Source: Asanoa siamensis
GTDB lineage: Bacteria > Actinomycetota > Actinomycetes > Mycobacteriales > Micromonosporaceae
Direction of reading: 5' to 3'
DNA length: 64,000 nucleotides
NCBI RefSeq assembly: GCF_016862555.1
Contig: NZ_BONE01000038.1
Location: forward strand, 16,670 to 80,669
Shown here piece by piece: positions 38,774 through 45,782 of the stretch. Each line of letters begins with the position of its first letter. Positions within the stretch are counted from its first letter, which is position 1. The translations under genes and the position numbers were made by a program. The notes beneath the pieces were generated by a model. The model was given only the letters and a program-made list of their open reading frames with translations, had not been told where the DNA came from and ran no database searches.

Positions 38774-39658
38774 TCAGGGCAGGGCGGTCGCCGGGGCCAG
38801 CAGGCGGGCGGCGTCCCGGCTCGGCGGGGCACCGAACTCGCGCCGGTACTCGCGGCTGAACTGCGACGGGCTGTCGTACCCGACGCGGTGGCCGACCTGG
38901 CTGATCTCGCCCGGGTGGCTGGCCAGCAGCAGCCGCGCCTGTTGCAGCCGGATCCGCTTCTGGAACTGGATCGGGCTCATGGCGGTGACCGTCTGGAAGT
39001 TGCGGTGGAAGGCGGAGACGCTCATCCCGGCGAGCCGGGCCAGGTCCTCGACCCGGAACGGCTGCGCGTAGTTGTCGCGGATCCAGCGCACGGCCCGCTC
39101 GACGTGCCGCAGCCCGCTGTCGGGCAGGCCGAGCTGGCGGACCAGGCCGCCCTGCTCGCCGGTCATCACGCGCCAGAGGATCTCCCGCTTCACCAGCGGG
39201 GCGAGCACCGCCCGGTCGCGCGGCTGGTCGAGCAGCCGGAGCAGGCGGACCACCGCGTCGACCAGCTCGGCGGACGCGTCGCTGACCGCGATGCCGGGTG
39301 GCGCGGCCGCCGGCACCTCGCCGGGGCCGGCACCCACGAGCAGGTCCGCGATCTCGTCCGGGCGCAGCACGAGCCCGAAGCCCAGCGCGGGGCTCGCCAC
39401 GGTGGCGCCGACGAAGTGCCCGGTGACCGGCAGGTCGACCGAGGCGACGAGGTACTGGCCGGCCGCGTACTCGTGGACCCGGTCGCCCAGCGACAACCGC
39501 TTGGCGCCCTGCGCGATGAGCGCGAGGACGGTGCCGGACATCGACGGCGACGGCGGCAGCGAGCGGTCGACCTTGGAGATCAACACTCCGTCGATGTCGG
39601 TCGTCCAGTCGGGCCGGGCGTGCCGCGCCAGCAGGGCGCGAAGCTCGTCGAGCTGCAT
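38774..39658 (-). CDS. AraC-family transcriptional regulator
   Basis: A 294-aa regulator with an N-terminal cupin-like ligand domain (AraC_N type: about 15-165) and two helix-turn-helix motifs at the C-terminus (F-R-V-E-D-L-A-R-L-A-G-M-S-V-S-A-F-H-R-N-F; I-S-Q-V-G-H-R-V-G-Y-D-S-P-S-Q-F-S-R-E-Y-R-R-E-F-G). ATG at 39658 overlaps the VOC gene's stop (TGATG). Upstream of the aldo/keto reductase on the same strand, a typical AraC-target pairing. Confidence 0.88.
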   Translation of the reverse strand: MQLDELRALLARHARPDWTTDIDGVLISKVDRSLPPSPSMSGTVLALIAQGAKRLSLGDRVHEYAAGQYLVASVDLPVTGHFVGATVASPALGFGLVLRPDEIADLLVGAGPGEVPAAAPPGIAVSDASAELVDAVVRLLRLLDQPRDRAVLAPLVKREILWRVMTGEQGGLVRQLGLPDSGLRHVERAVRWIRDNYAQPFRVEDLARLAGMSVSAFHRNFQTVTAMSPIQFQKRIRLQQARLLLASHPGEISQVGHRVGYDSPSQFSREYRREFGAPPSRDAARLLAPATALP

Positions 39659-40038
39659 CACCCGATTTCAGCACACACCGGGTCGGCCCAGCTCGGGAGT
39701 GGGATCAGGCAGAAGGGATGGCCGGCCGGGTCGGCGTAGACGCCCGCACCGTCGAGCTTGCGGGCGCCCAGCGCCAGCACGGCCGCTCCGGCGGCCACTG
39801 GGTCGTCGACCATGACGTCGAGGTGGATCTGCTGCGGCACGGCGGGATCGGGCCAGGTCGGCGGGCGGTGGTCGGGTGCGCGCTGGAAGGCCAGGCCGGA
39901 CGCGCGGTCGGAGGTGGCGACGACGGCGAAGTCGTCGTCGCGGTAGGTGATCGGCAACCCGAGCAGCGCGCTGTAGAAGCGGGCGGACGCGTCGGGATCC
40001 GGGCAGTCGAGGATCGTGTGGTGCAGACGTCCGATCAT
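39658..40038 (-). CDS. Glyoxalase/VOC superfamily protein
   Basis: A 126-aa single VOC protein (L-H-H-T-I-L-D-C-P-D-P-D-A-S-A-R-F-Y-S-A-L-L-G; D-P-A-G-H-P-F-C-L-I). Length and motifs match the family's small members with unknown substrates. TATAAC lies about 9 nt before the ATG, possibly a leaderless promoter. Translation is coupled to the AraC gene by the TGATG overlap. Confidence 0.85.
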   Translation of the reverse strand: MIGRLHHTILDCPDPDASARFYSALLGLPITYRDDDFAVVATSDRASGLAFQRAPDHRPPTWPDPAVPQQIHLDVMVDDPVAAGAAVLALGARKLDGAGVYADPAGHPFCLIPLPSWADPVCAEIG

Positions 40039-40048
40039 CGACCAGACG

Positions 40049-40948
40049 TTATACGGTGAGGACGACCTTGCCCCGCCCGTGCCCGGGTTCGACGTCGCGG
40101 TGCGCGTCGGCCGCGGCCGCCAGGGGATAGGTCCGGCGGACGTGGATCTTCAGGGCGCCGCGGTCCTGCAGGTCGGCCAGCGCGGCCAGGCGGGCGGCCG
40201 ACCGGGCCGGCGGGGTGACCCGGACGCCCAGTGCGGCGGCCCGGCCGTGGTCGACCAGCGTCAGGATCCGGTCGCGGTCGCGCACCAGCTCGAGGGAGAC
40301 GTCCAGGGCCGCGCCGCCGGCGCCGTCCAGGGCCGCGTCGAAGCCACCCGGAGCCGCCGCCGTCAGCCGGTCGGCAAGGCCTGCCCCGTAGGCGACCGGG
40401 ACCGCGCCCAGGTCGCGCAGGTAGGCGTGGTTCTCCGGGCGGGCGGTCGCGACGACCGTCGCACCGGCCGCTACCGCGAGCTGCACCGCGACCGTGCCGA
40501 CCGCGCCCGCGGCGCCGTGCACCAGCAGCGTCTCGCCCGCGCCCGGCCGGATCTCCGCGAGCGCGATGTGCGCCGTCTGCGCGCCCGCGGAGAAGCCGCC
40601 CCCGATCTCCCACGGCATGCCCGCCGGCTTGACGACGACCTGGTCGGCGGGCACCGCGATCAGCTCGGCGTACGCGCCGAGCTGGCCGAAGCCGAGCACC
40701 TCGGTGCCTGCCGCGAGGTCGGCGGTGCCCACCTCGACCACCCCGGCGAACTCGTTGCCCGGCACGCGCGGGAACGTCGGCGGGACACCGGCCGGCAGCC
40801 AGCCGGCGCGGACCGCGCAGTCGTAGGGCTGCACGCCCGCGGCGCGTACCCGGACCAGCACCTGCCCTTCGGCCGGGACCGGATCGGGCAGCTCCATCAA
40901 CCGGAGCACGTCGGGACCACCTGGCGCGGTGAAGGCAGCGGCACGCAT
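40049..40948 (-). CDS. NADP-dependent alcohol dehydrogenase/quinone oxidoreductase-like protein
   Basis: A 299-aa zinc-independent MDR enzyme. Glycine motif A-A-G-A-V-G-T-V-A-V-Q-L-A (about 149-161) binds NADP(H), and the N-terminal GroES-like fold contains P-R-V-P-G-N-E-F-A-G-V-V-E. Zinc-ligand cysteines are absent. ATG at 40948 with a leaderless-type CAGACT hexamer 7 nt upstream. Substrate unknown. Confidence 0.88.
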   Translation of the reverse strand: MRAAAFTAPGGPDVLRLMELPDPVPAEGQVLVRVRAAGVQPYDCAVRAGWLPAGVPPTFPRVPGNEFAGVVEVGTADLAAGTEVLGFGQLGAYAELIAVPADQVVVKPAGMPWEIGGGFSAGAQTAHIALAEIRPGAGETLLVHGAAGAVGTVAVQLAVAAGATVVATARPENHAYLRDLGAVPVAYGAGLADRLTAAAPGGFDAALDGAGGAALDVSLELVRDRDRILTLVDHGRAAALGVRVTPPARSAARLAALADLQDRGALKIHVRRTYPLAAAADAHRDVEPGHGRGKVVLTV

Positions 40949-40955
40949 GCGGGCC

Positions 40956-40961
40956 AGTCTG
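40956..40961 (-). promoter_or_regulatory. Probable -10 element of the MDR gene
   Basis: Reverse-strand CAGACT, 7 nt before the ATG at 40948; no Shine-Dalgarno site. Confidence 0.4.
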
Positions 40962-40989
40962 CGACCTCAACCCGGCTTGAGGTCAACGC

Positions 40990-41448
40990 TCAGTGTGTCG
41001 GCAGGTCCGGCTCGTCGGAGCCCTGGGGGCGCGACCCGAAGATGCGGCGCTCCGACTCGTCGATGCGGTGGTCGTTGATGCTCGCCTCGCGCCGGCGCAT
41101 CAGCCCGTGCTCGTCGAACTCCCACAGCTCGTTGCCGTAGCTGCGCCACCACTGGCCGGTGCCGTCGTGCGACTCGTACTGGAAGCGGACCGCGACCCGG
41201 TCGTCGGTGAACGACCACAGGTTCTTGCGCAGCGCGTAGTCGAGCTCGCGGGACCACTTGTCGGTCAGGAACTCGACGATCGCCGGGCGCCCGACGATGA
41301 ACAGGTCGCGGTTGCGCCAGACCGAGTCCTCCGTGTACGCGAGCGAGACGCGCCGCGGATCACGGGTGTTCCAGGCGTCCTCCGCGGCCTGCACCTTCTG
41401 GCGCGCGCTGGCCTCGTCGAACGGCGGCAGTGGTGGTCGGTCGGTCAT
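40990..41448 (-). CDS. DUF1348/NTF2-like family protein
   Basis: A 152-aa protein of the nuclear-transport-factor-2-like fold, DUF1348 branch, recognised by [22 protein letters not shown] and [25 protein letters not shown] at 41448 is better spaced from GGAGG than the GTG at 41457. Function unknown. Confidence 0.85.
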   Translation of the reverse strand: MTDRPPLPPFDEASARQKVQAAEDAWNTRDPRRVSLAYTEDSVWRNRDLFIVGRPAIVEFLTDKWSRELDYALRKNLWSFTDDRVAVRFQYESHDGTGQWWRSYGNELWEFDEHGLMRRREASINDHRIDESERRIFGSRPQGSDEPDLPTH

Positions 41449-41482
41449 CGCGGACACCCCCTCCGACCGACCGTAACGCCGT

Positions 41483-42109
41483 CTAGGACTGCCCGGGGGC
41501 GAACTGGGCCAGGGCCATCTGCCGGCCGGCCTCGGTCTCGTCGGCGGTGGCGGTGCCGGACGCCTCGACCACGGCCACCCACTCGTCGATCGAGCCGCGG
41601 GAGAACTCCTGGACCTCGGGGGAGCCCGCCGCCGCGATCGGGTCCTCGAACACCTCGCCGGCCAGGAACAGGGCCAGGCCGAGCAGGGCGCCGTCCCAGC
41701 CGGGGCCGACGAACAGCGCGCCGGCGCCGCTGCCGGCCATCTCGATCGGCACCGTGTGCGTGAACGCGAGCTCGGTGTCGTCGCCGGCGCCGGGGGAGAG
41801 GGTCAGGTCGACCACGCTGGTGGGGCCGCCGAAGGTGATGGTCAGCCGGTGCGGCGGCTCGCAGTGCCGGATCTCGCCGCCGGCGTTGCCCTCGAGCTGG
41901 AACGAGCCGCCGGGGCGCAGGTCGCCGCTCACGGGATAGAACCAGCGCCTGACCCGGTCGGGGTCGGTGATCGCGTCCCAGACGTCGGCGACCGGCGCCT
42001 GGTAGGTCCGGCGGAGCGTCACGCGGACCTCCTCGCCACCGCCGCCCGCGGCGGGGCCGGTGCCGACCTCGCGGTGGATCGCCTTGAGGTGCTGGGCGAT
42101 GTCGATCAT
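41483..42109 (-). CDS. SRPBCC/AHA1-like family protein
   Basis: A 208-aa helix-grip protein of the Aha1/START branch ([37 protein letters not shown]). ATG at 42109 has an AGGAAGGACAGG run upstream; an ATG-free extension to 42178 would run over a palindromic element. Similar genes often neighbour ArsR-type repressors, but none is here. Confidence 0.82.
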   Translation of the reverse strand: MIDIAQHLKAIHREVGTGPAAGGGGEEVRVTLRRTYQAPVADVWDAITDPDRVRRWFYPVSGDLRPGGSFQLEGNAGGEIRHCEPPHRLTITFGGPTSVVDLTLSPGAGDDTELAFTHTVPIEMAGSGAGALFVGPGWDGALLGLALFLAGEVFEDPIAAAGSPEVQEFSRGSIDEWVAVVEASGTATADETEAGRQMALAQFAPGQS

Positions 42110-42176
42110 CCGCCTGTCCTTCCTGTCGGCGGCGGGCGGGCGCCCGCCGGTGCCGTGCCACAGTCTTGCAGCAGCC

Positions 42177-42188
42177 ACTTATATAAGT
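42177..42188. promoter_or_regulatory. 12-bp palindrome upstream of the SRPBCC gene
   Basis: ACTTATATAAGT is a perfect palindrome in an unusually A/T-rich stretch between the radical SAM stop and the SRPBCC start. It could be an operator or promoter core. Confidence 0.4.
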
Positions 42189-42202
42189 CCAGAGTTAATT
42201 CT

Positions 42203-42793
42203 CTACAGGTCGGCCAGCAGCGCGTCGAGGCGGTCGGTGTCGAGCCAGCCGTTCACCGCGACCGTGCCGGCGGCGTCGACGTCCACCTGGACCCGGTCGA
42301 CGGTGCCGTCGTCCGGAATGTGGTCGCCGAGCACGACGAACTCCTGGTTGGTCGAACCGGCCCAGGGGCGGTCGTGGTCGATCCGGTCCCGCAGGAAGGG
42401 TCCCGCGATCAGCAGATCGGTGGCGGCGAGCAGGCGGGCCACGCCCGGCTGCCGGGTGGCCTGGCGGCGCAGGGCGGCGTAGGTGTAGCCCGAGAACGTG
42501 AGCATCGACCGGCCACCGGCGCGCACCCGCCGGGCCACCTCGGCCAGCCCGTCCGCCTGTTCGAACGGCTCGCCACCGAGCAGGGTCAGCCCCGTCGACG
42601 GCTCGCCGAGCACCCGGGCCGCCAGCGCGGCGGCCGTCCAGCGGATGCCGCCTTCGGCCGCGAAGAGGTGCGGGTTGAAGCACCCGGCACACCGGATGGT
42701 GCAACCCCGCACCCAGACGGCGGTACGCACGCCGGGACCTTCGGCCGTCGTGGTCGCCAGGTAGCGGGCGACGGTGACGGTCGGCTCAGACAT
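42203..42793 (-). CDS. Radical SAM protein, NrdG/anaerobic RNR-activase-like
   Basis: A 196-aa radical SAM protein. The [4Fe-4S] motif reads G-C-T-I-R-C-A-G-C (C-x3-C-x2-C, about residues 30-38), followed by a short single-strand core (L-L-G-G-E-P-F, about 72-78) as in glycyl-radical-enzyme activases. No glycyl-radical enzyme is nearby, so its substrate is more likely tied to the AAA+/DUF1257/DUF2997 operon of which it is the last gene (8-bp overlap with the membrane protein gene). The substrate protein is unknown. Confidence 0.85.
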   Translation of the reverse strand: MSEPTVTVARYLATTTAEGPGVRTAVWVRGCTIRCAGCFNPHLFAAEGGIRWTAAALAARVLGEPSTGLTLLGGEPFEQADGLAEVARRVRAGGRSMLTFSGYTYAALRRQATRQPGVARLLAATDLLIAGPFLRDRIDHDRPWAGSTNQEFVVLGDHIPDDGTVDRVQVDVDAAGTVAVNGWLDTDRLDALLADL

Positions 42794-43442
42794 CGACGAT
42801 GCGGTCCGGATAGGCGGCCGGGTTCTGCGGCGGGGGCGGCGGGGGCGGCTGCGCCGGGTGGGCGACGATCAGCGGGAGGACCCGGACGTACTCGTGGGGC
42901 TGCAGGCCCGCGACGTCGGAGAACTGGTAGACGTCCGTGAAGCCGCCGAGCCGGTCCCGGGCGGCGAGGGCGAGCGCGGCCCGCCGGATGTCGAAGTGGG
43001 GCAGGGCGGCGATCTCGTCGACGCCGGCCGCGTTGACGTCGACGGGCTCGGCCGGGGGAGCGGGCCGGTCCGGGGGCGCAGTGGCGTAGCCCGGCGGCGG
43101 CACCAGGGGCGGTGTGGCGGCCCCGGGCCGGGTGCGCCACCGGAGCCACTCCGCGTTGACGAAGAACGCCTGGACGGCGCTGAACAGCCAGGCCAGCGCC
43201 AGCACGCCGGTGATCCACTCGTACGCGGTGGAGCCCTCCGCCACCGTCCCGAAGGCGATGTAGGCCGGGAACGCGACGGCGACGTACAGGATCCCGCTGA
43301 TCCAGATCGACCTGCGGCGCATCACGGCGCCCAGCACGATGAACGCGCCACCGCCCAGGCAGCCGAGGCCGCCGATCGCCAGCAGGAGCCAGGAACTCTG
43401 GCCGAGCCGCCACCAGAAGCCGCGGTCAGTGCCGGTCGACAT
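42786..43442 (-). CDS. Membrane protein with C-terminal helix-hairpin-helix domain
   Basis: A 218-aa protein. Four hydrophobic segments occupy the first 95 residues. A proline-rich linker follows. The C-terminal part contains V-D-V-N-A-A-G-V-D-E-I-A-A-L-P-H-F (about 133-149) and a second hairpin near A-R-D-R-L-G-G-F-T-D-V-Y-Q-F. This ComEA/HHH-like module is known for DNA or protein binding. A polyproline stretch ends the protein. It overlaps the DUF2997-like gene by 17 bp, so it belongs to the AAA+ operon. Confidence 0.75.
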   Translation of the reverse strand: MSTGTDRGFWWRLGQSSWLLLAIGGLGCLGGGAFIVLGAVMRRRSIWISGILYVAVAFPAYIAFGTVAEGSTAYEWITGVLALAWLFSAVQAFFVNAEWLRWRTRPGAATPPLVPPPGYATAPPDRPAPPAEPVDVNAAGVDEIAALPHFDIRRAALALAARDRLGGFTDVYQFSDVAGLQPHEYVRVLPLIVAHPAQPPPPPPPQNPAAYPDRIVDV

Positions 43443-43644
43443 CGGGCACCACCTCCGTCGCGTCGACCCGGGTCCGCGCGCGGTGGATGTCCGCGGTGTA
43501 GGCGCTGGACACCGTGGTCGCGTCCAGCAGGTCCTCGAGCACCGCGATGTGGTCGAGGCAGCCGGGCCCGTGCACGCCGTCGGTCCGCGCGCTGACCGTG
43601 CCGTCGGCGGCCACCACCACCGTCACCGTCTCCCGCGCGGTCAC
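43426..43644 (-). CDS. DUF2997-like small protein
   Basis: A 72-aa protein. The opening T-V-T-V-V-V-A-A-D-G-T-V-S-A-R-T-D-G-V-H-G-P-G-C matches the DUF2997 pattern (beta strand, D/N-G-x-V, G-x-x-G-x-x-C), although I cannot run a profile. GTG at 43644 overlaps the DUF1257-like stop by 4 bp (GTGA). Proteins of this family co-occur with DUF1257/Ycf35 in cyanobacterial genomes, as I recall. Function unknown. Confidence 0.65.
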   Translation of the reverse strand: MTARETVTVVVAADGTVSARTDGVHGPGCLDHIAVLEDLLDATTVSSAYTADIHRARTRVDATEVVPDVDRH

Positions 43645-44078
43645 CCGCGCCGCCGTTCGACCGCGAAGACCATCCGCACCGCCGCGTCGTCGGTGACCGT
43701 CTCGGACTCCAGCCGCAGCCCGGCCGCCGGGGCGCGGTTTCGCAGCCGCTCGACGACCGCCGCCTGCACCTTCCGGCCGTACGCGACGTCGAGCCGACGG
43801 ACGATCTCGACCGCCCGCTCCTCGTCGACGCCGCCGCGGAAGTGTGCCGCCCAGACGCCCTCGGCGTCGCGGGTGAACGCGGCGGTGACGCCGGCCCAGA
43901 GCGCGTCGATCCGGTCGGTGGCGTCGGTGACGACGGCCCCGGTCTCCCGCAGCGCCGCCGCGAGCAGGCCGCTGTCGCGCATCCGGGTGGAGACCGTGCA
44001 GGTGGTGCCGCCCGCGCGGGCCTGGATCACCGCGGCCGCCGCGAGGGCCGCCGGGACCAGGATCAGGGACACGCTCAT
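43641..44078 (-). CDS. DUF1257/Ycf35-like protein with N-terminal hydrophobic segment
   Basis: A 145-aa protein. An N-terminal hydrophobic helix (about 3-21) precedes the domain. The C-terminal region V-D-V-A-Y-G-R-K-V-Q-A-A-V-V-E-R (about 94-110) followed by an E-T-V-T-D-D-A-A-V-R-M-V-F strand resembles the Ycf35/DUF1257 end. The hydrophobic start is not seen in Ycf35 and would place it at the membrane. Second gene of the operon, 27 bp after the ATPase gene. Confidence 0.6.
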   Translation of the reverse strand: MSVSLILVPAALAAAAVIQARAGGTTCTVSTRMRDSGLLAAALRETGAVVTDATDRIDALWAGVTAAFTRDAEGVWAAHFRGGVDEERAVEIVRRLDVAYGRKVQAAVVERLRNRAPAAGLRLESETVTDDAAVRMVFAVERRRG

Positions 44079-44105
44079 CGCACCCTCCCGCGCTCGTCGC
44101 GCACG

Positions 44106-45737
44106 TCAGAACTCGACATGGCGCCCGCCGTGGGGGCGCTGCCGCCCGTCGGCGCCGGGCCGCACCGGGCCCGGCTCGGGGTCGAGGTCCTCGGCGGCGG
44201 TCGCGGCGACCGCGCGGGCGTCGGCCCAGGCCCGCACGGCCGCGATCCGTTCGGCCTGGGTGACGCTGAGCGGCACCATGTTGGCCAGGGCCCGGACCAC
44301 GTCGTCGCGGCGCAGCGGCCGTCGCTCGGCGAACGCGTCGTAGACCGCCGCGACGAGCGCGTGCTCGATCTCGGCGCCGGAGCAGCCCGCGCTGAGCCCG
44401 GTCAGCTCCGCGACCAGTCCGGCGTCGACCGTGAGGGGGGCGCCCACCCGCGGGTGGCGTAGCCACCGTCCGAGATGGAGCGTCCAGATCGCGTCGCGCT
44501 CGGCGCGGGTCGGCAGGTCGACGAAGAACACCTCGTCGAACCGGCCCTTGCGGAGCAGCTCGGGTGGCAGGTGCTCGATCTGGTTGGCGGTGGCGATGAC
44601 GAACACCGGGCGGCTCTTCTCCTGCATCCAGGTCAGGAACGAGCCGAACACCCGTGACGAGGTGCCGGAGTCGTTGGCGCCGGTGTCGGCGAAGCCCTTC
44701 TCGATCTCGTCGATCCAGAGCACGCAGGGCGAGACGGCCTCGGCGGTCCGGATCGCCCCGCGCATGTTCTGCTCGCTCGACCCGACCAGCCCGGCGAACA
44801 CCCGGCCGATGTCGAGGCGCAGCAGCGGGATGCCCCACGCGGCGGCGACCGCCTTGGCGGTCAGCGACTTGCCGCAGCCGGGCACGCCGGTGATCAGCAC
44901 GCCGCGCGGCGCCGGCAGGCCGTAGTCCGCGGCGTCGGCCAACCAGGCGCCCTCGCGCCGGCCGAGCCAGCGCTTGAGGGTCTCCAGGCCGCCGATGTCG
45001 GTCAGGCGCGGGCCGCTGTCGACGAACTCGAGCAGGCCCGCCTTGCGTACCGTCTGCCGCTTCTCCTCCAGGATCACGGGGAGGTCGGCCAGGTGCAGCA
45101 CGCCGTCGTCGACCATCGCGCGGGCGAAGGCGTTCTCGGCCTCGTGCAGCGTCAGACCGAGCGCGGCCTTGGCGAACCGCTCGCGGCCGGCGTCGTCGAG
45201 GTCGACACGCAGGCGCGGTGAGCCCGCGTTCGCGCGCAGCATGCCGTCGAGCACGCCGCGGATCTCCTGTTCGGACGGCAGTGGGAAGTCCGCGACGGTG
45301 ACGTCCTTCTCCAGCTCCACCGGCACCCGGCTCACCGGCGATACCAGCACGAGCGTGCGGGGCTCGGATTCGGAGCGGAAGGCGGTCGCGACGTCGCGGA
45401 GCCGGCGGATCACGGCGGGGTCGCCGGGGTGACCGGGCCCGCCCAGCACGGGGTGGAGGTCGCGGAAGACCGCGACCAGCGGCTGCCCCACCCGCAGCAG
45501 CGCGTCGAGCGCGTCGGCCGGGTCCGTGGTGCGGGCCTGTTCCTCGCCGTCGTCGCGGCGCAGGCCGTCGGTCAGCGACCAGGTCCACACCGGACGGGGC
45601 TTGCGGACGAGGTCGGCGTCGCCGGCGACGGCGCGCACCTCGAAGAGCACCCGCAGCTCCTCGTGCGACTCGATGGAGACGATGGGGAAGCGGGCCTTGA
45701 GCAACTGGGCGAGGGTGGTCCGGAAGGGCTGCTCCAC
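44106..45737 (-). CDS. Ycf46-like AAA+ ATPase
   Basis: A 543-aa AAA+ protein. The N-terminal 240 residues include an E-S-H-E-E-L-R motif (22-29), a region with Walker-like decay (70-150) and L-T-L-H-E-A-E-N-A-F (195-204). The AAA core follows: Walker A G-V-P-G-C-G-K-S (284-291), Walker B V-L-W-I-D-E (339-344), an asparagine sensor 1 in A-T-A-N-Q and an arginine finger in R-K-G-R-F-D-E (396-402). The linker D-S-G-T-S-S-R-V and F-F-V-D-L-P-T are as in plastid/cyanobacterial Ycf46. GTG at 45737 is leaderless-type and heads the five-gene operon. Remodelling function and target are unknown. Confidence 0.85.
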   Translation of the reverse strand: MEQPFRTTLAQLLKARFPIVSIESHEELRVLFEVRAVAGDADLVRKPRPVWTWSLTDGLRRDDGEEQARTTDPADALDALLRVGQPLVAVFRDLHPVLGGPGHPGDPAVIRRLRDVATAFRSESEPRTLVLVSPVSRVPVELEKDVTVADFPLPSEQEIRGVLDGMLRANAGSPRLRVDLDDAGRERFAKAALGLTLHEAENAFARAMVDDGVLHLADLPVILEEKRQTVRKAGLLEFVDSGPRLTDIGGLETLKRWLGRREGAWLADAADYGLPAPRGVLITGVPGCGKSLTAKAVAAAWGIPLLRLDIGRVFAGLVGSSEQNMRGAIRTAEAVSPCVLWIDEIEKGFADTGANDSGTSSRVFGSFLTWMQEKSRPVFVIATANQIEHLPPELLRKGRFDEVFFVDLPTRAERDAIWTLHLGRWLRHPRVGAPLTVDAGLVAELTGLSAGCSGAEIEHALVAAVYDAFAERRPLRRDDVVRALANMVPLSVTQAERIAAVRAWADARAVAATAAEDLDPEPGPVRPGADGRQRPHGGRHVEF

Positions 45738-45745
45738 AGGAGAGC

Positions 45746-45751
45746 AGTCTG
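45746..45751 (-). promoter_or_regulatory. Probable -10 element of the AAA+ operon
   Basis: Reverse-strand CAGACT, 8 nt before the GTG at 45737; no ribosome site in between. Confidence 0.4.
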
Positions 45752-45782
45752 CCGCACCCGGACCACCCCGCCCACGCCCTGC

